A stretch of DNA of 64,000 bases from Ignavibacteriales bacterium UBA1304 (GCA_002307295.1 DBTY01000013.1:69466-133465); one strand, 5' to 3'; counted from the stretch's first letter, positions 9,157 through 18,655 are shown. The notes: generated from the letters alone by a model not told the origin. A program made the numbers and translations.

Positions 9157-10494
9157 TTATTTCAATAATAAGTGATTGAAGTGAGATTTCTGCGTGGCAA
9201 ATCGTAGAGCATTATCAACGCTAATATCTCTATTGATTGCAGCATGCAAATAGCTCGTTAGGACGTCGGACATTGCTGTGTATTCACTTAAAAAGGGACG
9301 AGGAACGCCATGCTTTATATATTCTTTAAAGAATTTCAGATTCGGATATTTAGCAGTAAAACTTTTATCTTGGTATATCTGCTTCAAAATAGGAAGATAT
9401 AAACCTTCTTCGAACATTACCTTTTGAGATTCTTCGCTCGCAACAAATTTCAAAAATTTAATAGCTTCCGGCAGCTTTTGCGAGTTTTTGGCAATCATAA
9501 GATTCCATCCTCCCAGAATAGCCACCTGTTTATGCCCTTCGAAATAAGGATTTGGCGCCAGTATTAGATTTGGGCGTATTTTGCTAAAACCAGGGAATAC
9601 TTTATCGTCATTTCCGTATACGCTTGGCCAGGCTCTTACAAAAACTCCGTTGTTATTTATAAAATGACGAAAGCTTTCATTCTCTTGAAAATTGGTTACT
9701 TCTTTAGGAGATATGTGATATTTGTTTACAAGGTCTACCAATAATTGGACGGATTTTTTTACGGCCGGATTTCCAATTAAATTCAGGGAATCTCCGGAAA
9801 TATAGGAAGCATCCTGGGAGGCTACCAGCTCTGTAAAGAGACAATTCAGGCCTTCATAATCTTGCGCCTGGAATTCGTAAAAAGGATTAGGCGGCTTAAG
9901 TTCGGAATGAAGTTTAATAAGCCTTTCCCATGTTATTCCTTTTTCAAGCTCTTCTATTATTTTATCGCCATGCGGGTATTTAAGAAGAATATCTTTACGG
10001 GCGATTGTAATGGAAGCGTCAATATAAAGAGGAAGCGCGGCTAAAGAATCATGGTAATAACATGATTCGCAGGCTTTCTCTAAAAATTGGCCTGTATCAT
10101 CTTTTGAAAAATACTTATCAAGAGGCGCTCCCCATTTTGCAAAACGGGGCACCCAAATCTGATCGACGGCAAATACGTCTATCCGATCGCTTTTGCTCTT
10201 TAAATATCGTGCAAGCAGCTCTTTGCGCTCGTTTGTGCTAAATTTATCAAACGGCAGATTAATTGCTTCCACATGAATTTGCCCGGCATATTTTTGATTA
10301 AACATATCAATAATTTTTCTATGCGCATGTGAAATGTGATCGACATAATAGATTGTTACGACATTGTCTTTTGTTTTTAAATTACCAGAACTGAGGAAGG
10401 AATTGACAATTATAAAAGCTATTGCAATCAGGATGATTAGGACTGTAAAAAAATATTTGTCTGCCTTCAAGCGGTTCAAAAGTTGGATTATCAA
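9157..10494 (-). CDS. Membrane-tethered extracellular solute-binding protein (sugar type), sensory
   Basis: The 445-residue product has an N-terminal membrane helix (FFTVLIILIAIAFIIVNSFL, about residues 15-34) with no clear cleavage site or lipobox. A type-1 extracellular solute-binding domain of the carbohydrate ABC family follows (VTIYYVDHISHAHRKIIDMFN, DVFAVDQIWVPRFAKWGAPLDKYF, GWNLMIAKNSQKLPEAIKFLKFV). No ABC permease or ATPase genes are nearby. It is instead the first gene of an operon with a histidine kinase and response regulator, and the glycosidase genes lie on both sides. The simplest reading is a ligand sensor for an oligosaccharide released by those enzymes rather than a transporter part. 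Confidence 0.85.
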   Translation of the reverse strand: MIIQLLNRLKADKYFFTVLIILIAIAFIIVNSFLSSGNLKTKDNVVTIYYVDHISHAHRKIIDMFNQKYAGQIHVEAINLPFDKFSTNERKELLARYLKSKSDRIDVFAVDQIWVPRFAKWGAPLDKYFSKDDTGQFLEKACESCYYHDSLAALPLYIDASITIARKDILLKYPHGDKIIEELEKGITWERLIKLHSELKPPNPFYEFQAQDYEGLNCLFTELVASQDASYISGDSLNLIGNPAVKKSVQLLVDLVNKYHISPKEVTNFQENESFRHFINNNGVFVRAWPSVYGNDDKVFPGFSKIRPNLILAPNPYFEGHKQVAILGGWNLMIAKNSQKLPEAIKFLKFVASEESQKVMFEEGLYLPILKQIYQDKSFTAKYPNLKFFKEYIKHGVPRPFLSEYTAMSDVLTSYLHAAINRDISVDNALRFATQKSHFNHLLLK

Positions 10495-10836
10495 ATTAAT
10501 AACCTCAAATTATCAGAATAATAAAGCTGTTTCAGGCAATCAGCGTAAAACATCAAATATCTCATAATATTAAAATACAACAAAAGGCACAAAAATTGCA
10601 ACCAGCTATATAAAATAACTGGGAAACTGACTATTTTTGAGATGATCAGATTATCATTTTCTGCTGAATAATAATTCATATGCTCTTTTTAAGAATTTAA
10701 CAGAATTATAATTAAATTAGATAATGTTGAAAACGAGAGTTCAAAGATTTCTCATAAGGCGATATTCAGAACCAGAGTAACTATTAATAATTAAATAATT
10801 TTGCAATTAACATGCCAAATTACAGGAAGGTATATT
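10495..10836. other. Divergent intergenic region, no gene seen
   Basis: This 342-base AT-rich region separates the divergent sensory operon (-) and the second GH3 gene (+), so it should hold both promoters. A run of 62 codons on the minus strand (10491-10679) has no ribosome site or recognisable content and is rejected. An AGGAAGG Shine-Dalgarno precedes the GH3 start at 10837. No convincing sigma-54 or sigma-70 boxes were identified by eye. Confidence 0.5.
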
Positions 10837-13074
10837 ATGAATTTTAGAATGTTGGTTCTTTTTTCCATTCTTATCTGTAGCTCTCTTATGATGGGACAAA
10901 ACAAAGCAAAACCATGGCCGAATTACGAACATCAAATAGACTCTGTTATGTCTCTTATGAGTCTGGATGATAAGATAGGGCAATTGAATCAAGTCGCTCA
11001 TGGATGGGGCTGGGGACCAACGCAGCCGGTATCAATCGGTCAGGATTTTAAAAAACTTATTAAAGAAGGGAAAGTCGGTTCGTTTCTTAATGCTGTCGGC
11101 GCTAAGCTCACCAAAGAATTACAAAAAATTGCCGTTACGGAATCCCCGGTGAAAATACCATTGCTTTTCGGTTTTGACGTCATTCATGGACTCCAAACTA
11201 CTTTCCCGATTCCTTTGGCTGAATCTTGCACATGGGATATGGATTTAATTGAAAAATCAGCTTCAACGCAGGCAAAAGAAGCTTATAACTGCGGCGTGCA
11301 CTGGACGTTTGCTCCAATGGTTGATATAGCGCGAGATCCACGCTGGGGACGTATTGCTGAGGGAAGCGGCGAAGATACGTATTTAGGCTCGCAAATAGCA
11401 GCGGCAAGGATAAAAGGACTTCAGGGGGATAACCTTTCCGGAGAACATATAATTGCATGTCCTAAGCATTTTGCGGCTTATGGAGCGGCAGAAGGCGGAC
11501 GCGACTATAACACTGTAGATATTTCAGAACGTACGCTTCGCGAAGTTTATTTGCCTCCATTTAAAGCGGCTGTGGACGCAGGAGCGCAAACTTTAATGTG
11601 CTCGTTTAATGAAATATCCGGAACCCCTTCGTCAGTAAACAAACATTTGTTAACCGATATTCTTCGTAACGAATGGAATTTCTCCGGCTTTATAGTAAGC
11701 GACTGGAACTCAATTGGCGAGACTGTGGCGCATGGAATTTCAGCAGATAATAAAGAAGCGGCTAAAAAAGCTATTAATGCCGGACTTGATATGGATATGG
11801 AAACTCGAGCTTATATTAATAATCTTAAGGATCTTGTAAAGGAGGGAGAAGTATCCGTTTCTACAATTGACGAATCAGTACGCAGAATATTAAGAGTTAA
11901 ATTCCGTCTTGGCTTATTCAGCGATCCATTTAGATTCTGTGACGAAAAGAAAGAAGCTACCGAAATAGGCAATGCGGCTGAACGCGCTGCCGCTCTTGAA
12001 GTTACTGAAAACTCGCTTGTGCTGCTGAAGAATAAAAATAATATTTTGCCTCTTGCTAAAAGTTTACAGAAAATTGCCGTTATTGGGCCGCTTGCAAACA
12101 GTAAGAGAAATCTTCTTGGATGCTGGGAGCAATTTGGCGATACAAATAAAGTTGTAACGGCGCTTGAAGGATTACAAAAAAAATATCCAGGTAAAGAAAT
12201 AACATACGCGTTTGGATGTTCAATTAATAATCCTGAAGAGAGAGATTTTTCTGCTGCAATAAAAGCTGCTAATGAAAGCGAACTTGTTGTTCTTGCTATT
12301 GGCGAAGACGGACATTTTTCAGGAGAAGCCTCCGCGCGAACCTCAATTGAAATACCAGGCGCGCAGACCGCTTTGTTTGAAGCTCTTCGTAAATGCGGCA
12401 AACCTATCGTAGTTGTTCTTATGAATGGCAGACCGCTTGCTATACCGGCTATCGAAAAAAATGCCGACGCAATACTTGACGCCTGGTTTGGCGGAATTAC
12501 AGCTGGAGATGCAATTGCTAATGCGCTTTCGGGCGATTTTGTTCCTTGCGGAAAATTAACGACAACTTTCCCTCTTGCAACCGGACAGGTTCCTATTTAT
12601 TATAATCATAAAAACACAGGCAGACCTGCGCAGCCAGATAATTTCTTTTCGTCAAAGTACATTGACCTTTCCGAAAAACCTCTTTTCCCATTTGGTTATG
12701 GTTTAAGCTATTCAACATTTGAATATTCTGACCTTAAAATTGACGATAAGAATATTTCATCGGCAGAAACAAATCATGTTACTGTTAAAGTTACTAATAC
12801 AGGTAAATATAAAGCGTCGGAGGTTGTTCAATTATATATTAACAGGAACCCTGCCAGCGTAACCAGACCTGTGCGCGAATTAAAAGACTTCCAAAAAATT
12901 ACTCTAAATCCCGGAGAATCCAAGACGGTAACGCTTGAATTAAATCCTGAAAAGTTGTCATTCTATAATGATAAAATGGAATTCCGCAACGAGCCAGGTA
13001 AAGTTACTGTCTTTGTAGGAACAAACAGCCTGGCAGATCTCAGCGGACAGTTCACTATTACAAACTCAAAATAA
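10837..13074 (+). CDS. Glycoside hydrolase family 3 (BglX-like beta-glucosidase), exported
   Basis: This is a retaining beta-glucosidase. ATG 10837 is chosen because AGGAAGG lies just upstream and the product then starts with a signal peptide (MNFRMLVLFSILICSSLMMGQ). The in-frame TTG at 10801 would put extra residues before it. The GH3 barrel has GFDVIHG, DPRWGRIAEGSGEDTYLG, KHFAAYGAAEGGRDYN and the nucleophile Asp289 in FIVSDWNS. The second domain has LAIGEDGHFSGEASART, where the glutamate region acts as acid/base in BglX-type enzymes. A fibronectin-III-like domain follows (PFGYGLSYSTFEYS, VTNTG). The 746 residues match BglX length. The sequence is distinct from the GH3 at 1657. A GH5 gene begins one base after its stop, so both are probably one transcript. 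Confidence 0.93.
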   Translation: MNFRMLVLFSILICSSLMMGQNKAKPWPNYEHQIDSVMSLMSLDDKIGQLNQVAHGWGWGPTQPVSIGQDFKKLIKEGKVGSFLNAVGAKLTKELQKIAVTESPVKIPLLFGFDVIHGLQTTFPIPLAESCTWDMDLIEKSASTQAKEAYNCGVHWTFAPMVDIARDPRWGRIAEGSGEDTYLGSQIAAARIKGLQGDNLSGEHIIACPKHFAAYGAAEGGRDYNTVDISERTLREVYLPPFKAAVDAGAQTLMCSFNEISGTPSSVNKHLLTDILRNEWNFSGFIVSDWNSIGETVAHGISADNKEAAKKAINAGLDMDMETRAYINNLKDLVKEGEVSVSTIDESVRRILRVKFRLGLFSDPFRFCDEKKEATEIGNAAERAAALEVTENSLVLLKNKNNILPLAKSLQKIAVIGPLANSKRNLLGCWEQFGDTNKVVTALEGLQKKYPGKEITYAFGCSINNPEERDFSAAIKAANESELVVLAIGEDGHFSGEASARTSIEIPGAQTALFEALRKCGKPIVVVLMNGRPLAIPAIEKNADAILDAWFGGITAGDAIANALSGDFVPCGKLTTTFPLATGQVPIYYNHKNTGRPAQPDNFFSSKYIDLSEKPLFPFGYGLSYSTFEYSDLKIDDKNISSAETNHVTVKVTNTGKYKASEVVQLYINRNPASVTRPVRELKDFQKITLNPGESKTVTLELNPEKLSFYNDKMEFRNEPGKVTVFVGTNSLADLSGQFTITNSK

Positions 13075-13075
13075 T

Positions 13076-14308
13076 ATGAAACGAATAACAGTTTTTTTCG
13101 CGCTCTTTTTTTATCTTTTCCCATTAACGGTTATACATGGCGGAACAAAGTTCTGCCATGTATCGGGGAAAGCAATTCTATCTCCATCCGGAGATACGCT
13201 TAAACTCAAGGGAATTAACCTTGGCAACTGGCTCGTTCCGGAAGGCTACATGTTCAAACTTGAAAAGACAAATTCGCCAAGAATGCTTTTTGATATGACA
13301 GCCCAGCTGATAGGCGAAGATGACGCCGAAATTTTCTGGCAAAAATATCGGCAGAAGTATATTACCGAAAAAGATATTCGTTTTATTAAAGAGTGCGGAT
13401 TAAATTCTATTCGCGTGCCTATACATTATAAACTATTCCTTAATGGATACGGTCCTTCCGCGGCAAATGCGGAAGGATTCCGTTTGATTGATAAACTGCT
13501 TTCATGGTGCGAGAAAGCAAAGCTCTATGTTATTTTAGATATGCACTGCGCGCCAGGAGGACAAACCGGAGATAATATAGATGATAGTTACGGTTATCCT
13601 TTCCTTTTTGAATCAAAAGCTTCGCAGGAGCTTACTGTGCGCGTATGGAAAAATATTGTCCAAAGATACAAAGCTAAAAATATAATTTTAGGATATGAGG
13701 TACTTAACGAACCTGTAGCTCATTATTATGATACTACCGCATTGAATAAAAAACTCATCTCATTTTATAAAGACCTTACGTCTGCAATACGCTCTGTAGA
13801 TAAAAATCATATCGTCATTTTAAGCGGAGCGCAATGGGGTTTAAATTTTAAGATATTCGATAAACCAATAGATAAAAATATGGTCTTCGCTTTTCATAAA
13901 TACTGGACGGCTCCTGAACAAAGCGTTATTCAGGAATATATAGACTATTCCGTAAAACAAAATGTGCCTATCTGGATGAGCGAATCAGGCGAGAACTCAG
14001 ATGAATGGATAGATACTTTTAGAGTAGTTCTTGATAATAATAAAATAGGCTGGTGTTTCTGGCCATATAAAAAGATGGCGGCAACAAGCTGTATGCTTGC
14101 AGTCAAAATGCCTGAAAATTATAATAAGGTTATTTCATTTGCAGAAGGCTTGCGCGTAACTTACGATGATCTGAGAAAGAATCATATCCAAAGGGATAGC
14201 GCTATGGTTGTTCTAAATGATGTTTTGAAAAATATCGACTTGGATAATTGTTCTGTCAATTACGGTTTTATTAAAGCTCTTGGAGTAAAAGCTCCGAAAA
14301 CTAAATAG
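13076..14308 (+). CDS. Glycoside hydrolase family 5 (glucanase/cellulase type), exported
   Basis: The 410-residue enzyme has a signal peptide (MKRITVFFALFFYLFPLTVIHG) and a single GH5 (beta/alpha)8 domain. Visible motifs are LKGINLGNWLVPEGYMF, CGLNSIRVPIHY, VILDMHCAPGGQTGDN, the acid/base Glu212 in VLNEPV and the nucleophile Glu303 in WMSESGE. The GINLGNWLVPEG start resembles exo-beta-1,3-glucanase-like subfamilies, so laminarin-type glucans are a plausible substrate, but this is inference. It begins one base after the GH3 stop, so the pair is probably co-translated. The endo- or exo-glucanase would feed the GH3 enzyme. Confidence 0.9.
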   Translation: MKRITVFFALFFYLFPLTVIHGGTKFCHVSGKAILSPSGDTLKLKGINLGNWLVPEGYMFKLEKTNSPRMLFDMTAQLIGEDDAEIFWQKYRQKYITEKDIRFIKECGLNSIRVPIHYKLFLNGYGPSAANAEGFRLIDKLLSWCEKAKLYVILDMHCAPGGQTGDNIDDSYGYPFLFESKASQELTVRVWKNIVQRYKAKNIILGYEVLNEPVAHYYDTTALNKKLISFYKDLTSAIRSVDKNHIVILSGAQWGLNFKIFDKPIDKNMVFAFHKYWTAPEQSVIQEYIDYSVKQNVPIWMSESGENSDEWIDTFRVVLDNNKIGWCFWPYKKMAATSCMLAVKMPENYNKVISFAEGLRVTYDDLRKNHIQRDSAMVVLNDVLKNIDLDNCSVNYGFIKALGVKAPKTK

Positions 14309-14390
14309 AATTGATTAATTATTTAACAGGCATTTACTGATAACAGGTTAAAATTTAATAATTACCGAAACCAAGTATTGTTATAACATT

Positions 14391-14397
14391 AAGGAGG
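14391..14397 (+). promoter_or_regulatory. Shine-Dalgarno that decides a GTG start
   Basis: AAGGAGG lies 7 bases before GTG 14405. It is the strongest ribosome site in this part of the window and supports the GTG start of the following glycosidase-like gene. Confidence 0.75.
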
Positions 14398-14404
14398 ATA
14401 CACA

Positions 14405-17400
14405 GTGAAGCGTATTGTTTTTTCTTTATTACTTTTTTTATTATTTAACGCTTTCAATTTATTGGCTTCTCAAACAGATACAATTGTATTTAAAGGTAAA
14501 ATGCCCGAAGGTCTCACAGGAAACGGGCAGTCGGTAGTGCGTGTTAGGCATGATGGATTTATATTTCACTCCGGAGGCAATGCGCGCGGCTCTTTTGTTA
14601 TTTTGCAAAACGGACGTCCTGTAACATTTGAAAGCGCAAGTTCCGAAGCTGAATTTTTTCCTGGAGGAGTAAAATACACAATGAACGCCGCCGATTTTAA
14701 GGTTGAAGTTCTTCATGGTTCTCTTCCCGGCGTCCCGTATTTTATTTGTCTTCGCTTTACTGGCGACGCGAAGAATTTAACAGTCTCATTGCATGAAAGC
14801 GGCGCCCCCGTTATTAATCCTTCGGGAGCAGAGGCTGTTAACTTTCATAAAGGTTCGGCAGAAGTTTTATACTACGTAGAGAACAATAAACCGACAGGTA
14901 ATTTTGGAGAACTTAAAAACCTCATGTCGAAGCGTTATGACGCTGGATTCAGAATATCATCCGGGTCGCAGGCAATTGACCGGACAATTCCTTTTAATCG
15001 TTATCTTATGGACCTTGGCTTTGACGGGAGACTGCATGTATGCGAAATATTTCGCTGGCGTGATGTTTGGTCCCGCGATCTTGGTTCCGGATTGGTTCCG
15101 GGCGCATTAGCCTCGGGAAACTTTGCACAAGCTAAAATAACTATCGAATATGATCTAAAAAGATATGCAAGTCATAATCCTGCCAGTCTAAAAGTTACTG
15201 ATGATCCATCTCAGGGAGGAACTGCCGAAGGGCTGGCATGGCTGACAAGCGCAGTATGGCAGTATTATCTTTATACCGGAGATAAAAGCTTTTTATCAAA
15301 CGCGGAGCGGACGCTTTTACCCTGGGTAAAAATGTGGATTAGCCGAGATTATAAAGACGAAGGTCTTTTGATAGACGTATCCGAATGGATGGATCATTCG
15401 CGTTACCTTGAACTGCCGGACGGCTCGCGTATACTTTATTCAAATGCTTTGTTCGTAAAGCTCTTAGATATATTCTGCAAAATAGAATCAGAGTGCGGCA
15501 AGCCTGGAGAATACAAAGAAATACATAACGCTGGTTCGAGATTTGTCACAGGAATTAATAATAAGCTGTGGAATGAGAAAAATGGGATCTACGATAATCT
15601 TTCTCTTTGGGATCTTCGTGATGAACGCTCTGCTTCAGCAGCTAACATGTTGGCGATTGAATGCGGAGTAGCTCCGAAAAACAAAATTCCGCGCATTCTC
15701 AATTCAATCAAAAAAAATAATTGGAGAACCGCAGGCTCGACTACTATCTATCCGCCCATGACGGTTGTTGATTTGACTGTTGACCATAACTACAAAATGT
15801 GGCCCTGGTGGAATGCATTAGAAGCCAGCATACGGTTTAGGAATGAGGATATCGACGGCGGCATTCATCTGCTTGAATGCTGCTCTAAGACTTTGGAGGA
15901 TGAACATTTCCCGGGACTAATTGAGGAACTTACATCGCCGGAGGGCATAACTGAAGGCGGAAACGCATTCCTTACTGCAGCCGGTTCTTATCTTGACGCT
16001 GTAAAAAAAGGATTGCTTGGTTTTGAAATACTTGAACCCGGATGCGCTCGTATTCGCGTTACTCCGCACGCGCCAAATACGTGGAAAGACTGGAATGCAA
16101 AAATTCCTCTTTGTAATGGAGAAATCATCCTATTCCAAAATAACGGACATTTAACAATACAAATTACAGATCAACGGGTTAAATTTGTAGAAACTATGGC
16201 AGGCGCTAAAGTTATTGGCGCCGCGCAGATCATTTTGAATAATAATGCTAACTCGACAGCTTTTGAACAAACAAATCTATCTCCTATTCAATATCCTGCA
16301 ATAGAAAAAAGAGAAGCTCTTATCTTTTGCGATAGTACATTTAGCGGCGTTCCGGCTCCGGCTATTTCCGGTAAACAAATATCCATAGACGAACTTACAA
16401 CGCTTGATGCAGCTAAATCGACAGCGCTCTTCATATCCGGTAATGCGCTTCCATTAAAATCAAGAAGCGGGAATGATATTAGAACTACTTTAGATCATTT
16501 CCTTTCGGGTGGAAATGCCATTGTGTTTTATGGAGCGACAATGAAAGACCGCGGAATAATGGGAGAGAGCGGGGGCGTTGTGGACTGGTATGATTTCCGT
16601 CCTTCATTAAATCACAAATTGCTAAACGGATGGCTTTTTAAAACAGCCTTCGATAGCGTTGAAGTTCCAAGATTTCAGGAAACAGGGTTTGTTAATAAGT
16701 GGTTTTCTCCGTCGTTAACAGACAGCAATTGGGAACCAATAAGGGTTCCACAATTATGGGAAGAACATTTGAAGAAAAATTATGACGGATGGGGATGGTA
16801 CAGGACTCATTTTAGTTTACCTTCTGAGGCTAAAGGCAAAGCAGTTTATATCAATCTTGGAATGATTGACGATATAGACTGGACTTATATAAACGGCTCT
16901 TTTCTGGGCTCTAAAGAAGGATGGCAGGAAATACGAAGATATGCTATCCGGCCGGGCGATTCGTTGTATTCTACGCTTAATTTTGGAGGCGATAATGTAA
17001 TTGCCATCCAGATACTTGATACTGGCGGCGGCGGCGGACTATATAAAGACAGCGCTATGGTTGAAATTGAATCAGATAACTTTGCATGGCAGCCGATTGA
17101 TATAAATAATGGATTAACGCTTGCAAATCCTCAGAGAAGCGGAGTACTTTATGCCGGCAATGGCGATTATTTCAATTCATGGGAAACATCCCGGGGCGCT
17201 TTCGGTTTTTCTACAGAAGGAGAAGGCATTGAATTTGAAGGACCATTAAGCGGTCTGGGGTCTCTGCATGCGCCCGTTCAGGAAGCTTTTACTGATTTTG
17301 CAATAGCCAAGCCTCTTTTATTTCAACCGATGGGCTTTACTAAAACAAATAAACGCCTGCTTATTCCGGATAACGGAGAACGCTATCCATGCATAGCCCG

Positions 17401-17503
17401 TATTCATAACACAGTTACTGGAAGCGATATATTTTTAATTCCAGCTTCGCTTACTAAACTTGTTAAGCCGGAAACTATTCTGCCTCTCATAAACATTAGA
17501 TAA
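14405..17503 (+). CDS. Exported six-hairpin glycosidase-like protein with C-terminal GH2-type jelly-roll domain
   Basis: The 1032-residue product has a signal peptide (MKRIVFSLLLFLLFNAFNLLAS). The N-terminal beta-sandwich covers about 25-190. The (alpha/alpha)6 barrel at about 190-560 resembles glycogen-debranching and alpha-L-rhamnosidase folds: FRWRDVWSRDLGSGLVPGAL, GLAWLTSAVWQYYLYTGD, SEWMDHSR, KMWPWWNALEASIR and GITEGGNAFLTAAGSYLDAV. The WSRD and SEWMD acids are candidate catalytic residues. A linker of about 120 residues follows. Residues 760-890 form a sugar-binding jelly-roll like the N-terminal domain of GH2 enzymes (WFSPSLTDSNWEPIRVPQLWEEH, GWGWYRTHFSLP, WTYINGSFLGSKEGW). It is preceded by GH3 and GH5 genes and probably acts on the same polysaccharide. 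The exact GH family and substrate are not clear to me. Confidence 0.75.
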   Translation: MKRIVFSLLLFLLFNAFNLLASQTDTIVFKGKMPEGLTGNGQSVVRVRHDGFIFHSGGNARGSFVILQNGRPVTFESASSEAEFFPGGVKYTMNAADFKVEVLHGSLPGVPYFICLRFTGDAKNLTVSLHESGAPVINPSGAEAVNFHKGSAEVLYYVENNKPTGNFGELKNLMSKRYDAGFRISSGSQAIDRTIPFNRYLMDLGFDGRLHVCEIFRWRDVWSRDLGSGLVPGALASGNFAQAKITIEYDLKRYASHNPASLKVTDDPSQGGTAEGLAWLTSAVWQYYLYTGDKSFLSNAERTLLPWVKMWISRDYKDEGLLIDVSEWMDHSRYLELPDGSRILYSNALFVKLLDIFCKIESECGKPGEYKEIHNAGSRFVTGINNKLWNEKNGIYDNLSLWDLRDERSASAANMLAIECGVAPKNKIPRILNSIKKNNWRTAGSTTIYPPMTVVDLTVDHNYKMWPWWNALEASIRFRNEDIDGGIHLLECCSKTLEDEHFPGLIEELTSPEGITEGGNAFLTAAGSYLDAVKKGLLGFEILEPGCARIRVTPHAPNTWKDWNAKIPLCNGEIILFQNNGHLTIQITDQRVKFVETMAGAKVIGAAQIILNNNANSTAFEQTNLSPIQYPAIEKREALIFCDSTFSGVPAPAISGKQISIDELTTLDAAKSTALFISGNALPLKSRSGNDIRTTLDHFLSGGNAIVFYGATMKDRGIMGESGGVVDWYDFRPSLNHKLLNGWLFKTAFDSVEVPRFQETGFVNKWFSPSLTDSNWEPIRVPQLWEEHLKKNYDGWGWYRTHFSLPSEAKGKAVYINLGMIDDIDWTYINGSFLGSKEGWQEIRRYAIRPGDSLYSTLNFGGDNVIAIQILDTGGGGGLYKDSAMVEIESDNFAWQPIDINNGLTLANPQRSGVLYAGNGDYFNSWETSRGAFGFSTEGEGIEFEGPLSGLGSLHAPVQEAFTDFAIAKPLLFQPMGFTKTNKRLLIPDNGERYPCIARIHNTVTGSDIFLIPASLTKLVKPETILPLINIR

Positions 17504-17516
17504 CCAAAAATTCTTA

Positions 17517-17554
17517 TTGCGGCGATTATAAATTCTCTGATCGCCGCAATTTTA
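17517..17554 (+). terminator. Rho-independent terminator after glycosidase operon
   Basis: TTGCGGCGAT (17517-17526) pairs perfectly with ATCGCCGCAA (17540-17549). The stem is GC-rich, 10 bp, with a 13-base loop, followed by TTTTA. It starts 13 bases past the stop codon. Confidence 0.85.
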
Positions 17555-18069
17555 CAATTCTTATAATCATATTAATACTACTAAAAGCGCTTATTTAACG
17601 TCTCCATTCTTCAATTTGTTCAGGGTCGTCAAGCAAACCAGCCAGAACCTCCAAAATCTGCTGCCATATGAAAAAAAATATAAATGTTAAAATTTATTTA
17701 GCCGCTTTCTAATTTGCGTTGTAAATAGTTAAATCAAATATTGATAAAAGGGAAAAACGAAAAAAAATATACTGATTAAACTATTCTAAATATTTACCGA
17801 CAATAAACTTATGATTTATTGAAAAAATTAGATTTGCTAAGCTTAAAATTAGACGTAGAATTTGTATTTAAGCAAAATTGCAGCAAATCAGAAATAAGCA
17901 ATAATACCCATTTGTTGGTATTGGGAACTAACTTTTAGATTGCCATATTACGATAAGTCATTATTACATTCCCCGATATCTTAAATAAAATTGAATCTCT
18001 AGGTATTCTGTTGTTTTGAGAAATTAAAAAATAATTAATTCAATAAAACAAAAATAAACGGGAGCTATC
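17555..18069. other. AT-rich gap at the left edge of the biosynthetic island
   Basis: No intact gene is seen here. On the minus strand, 17595-17669 reads as about 24 codons (I W Q Q I L E V L A G L L D D P E Q I E E W R R, then stop). It looks like the end of a lost gene. The remainder, 17700-18055, is very AT-rich with a small dyad AATACC/GGTATT around 17904-17925. GGGAG precedes the start at 18070. The promoter of the DUF697 gene should lie here. Confidence 0.4.
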
Positions 18070-18555
18070 ATGGAAGAAAAAGAACTTACCTCAAAAAAAA
18101 TAGTTAAAAATTATATGTGGTGGTCTATGGGCGCAGGCCTTATTCCTGTACCCTTCGTAGATCTTGCGGCAGTCTCTGGCGTTCAGCTTAAAATGTTAAA
18201 AGACATGTCTGACGTTTATGATATAAAATTTGCAGAGAACAAGGGCAAGTCGATAGTAAGCGCGCTTTTGGGATCAATTGTGCCGAATTCTTTATCAGTA
18301 GGCAACATGGGCAGCCTGCTAAAAATGGTGCCATTTATTGGATCGGTTTTAGGGGGAATCTCAATGTCATTATTTTCCGGGGCGGCAACATATGCAATAG
18401 GTAAAATTTTCATTCAACATTTTGAAGCAGGCGGAACTTTCTTGGATTTCAATCCAATAACAGTAAAAGAATATTTCCATACTCTTTTTGAAGAAGGGCA
18501 GACAGTGGCCAAGGAAATGAGCGAAAAAAAAAGCAAAAATCCAGAAACAGTTTAA
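18070..18555 (+). CDS. DUF697/YcjF-EcsC-like small membrane-associated protein (left copy)
   Basis: The 161-residue product contains KNYMWWSMGAGLIPVPFVDL, VQLKMLKDMSDVYDIKF, and a hydrophobic glycine-rich second half (FIGSVLGGISMSLFSGAATYAIGKIFIQHF) followed by GGTFLDFNP. It matches the DUF697 family of small proteins with two amphipathic or membrane hairpins; the molecular function is unknown. A close paralogue lies at 52553 on the other side of the megasynthases, sharing the YMWWSMGAGLIPVP, VSGVQLKML and IGKxFIQHFxxGGTFLDF motifs. GGGAGC lies at a good distance before the ATG. Being first in the row, 100 bases before the acyltransferase gene, it may be the start of the biosynthetic operon or a boundary marker. 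Confidence 0.75.
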   Translation: MEEKELTSKKIVKNYMWWSMGAGLIPVPFVDLAAVSGVQLKMLKDMSDVYDIKFAENKGKSIVSALLGSIVPNSLSVGNMGSLLKMVPFIGSVLGGISMSLFSGAATYAIGKIFIQHFEAGGTFLDFNPITVKEYFHTLFEEGQTVAKEMSEKKSKNPETV

Positions 18556-18655
18556 AAAATAGAATAGAGTAATTAACTTAGCAGACGTTTCCATAGAAGA
18601 CTTGCTTTTCTAAAAATACGCATAGCTAAATTCTTTTTATTGAATGGAGTAATAA

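Noticed and set aside
10491..10679. 62-codon minus-strand frame before the binding-protein gene
   Set aside because: No ribosome site, odd composition for a signal or small protein, and it overlaps the start of the binding-protein gene; more likely promoter DNA.
10495..10836. Sigma-54 promoter for the glycosidase operon
   Set aside because: A TTGCA occurs near 10800 but there is no GG doublet 10-11 bases before it, so the -24 element is missing.
11811..12401. 196-codon minus-strand frame inside the GH3 gene
   Set aside because: It is antisense to a well-conserved GH3 region and its composition (Ser/Ala-rich with no motif) is what a codon-biased shadow gives.
17904..17925. Small dyad AATACC/GGTATT as a terminator or operator
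   Set aside because: Only 6 bp in very AT-rich DNA, no T-run and no second copy.
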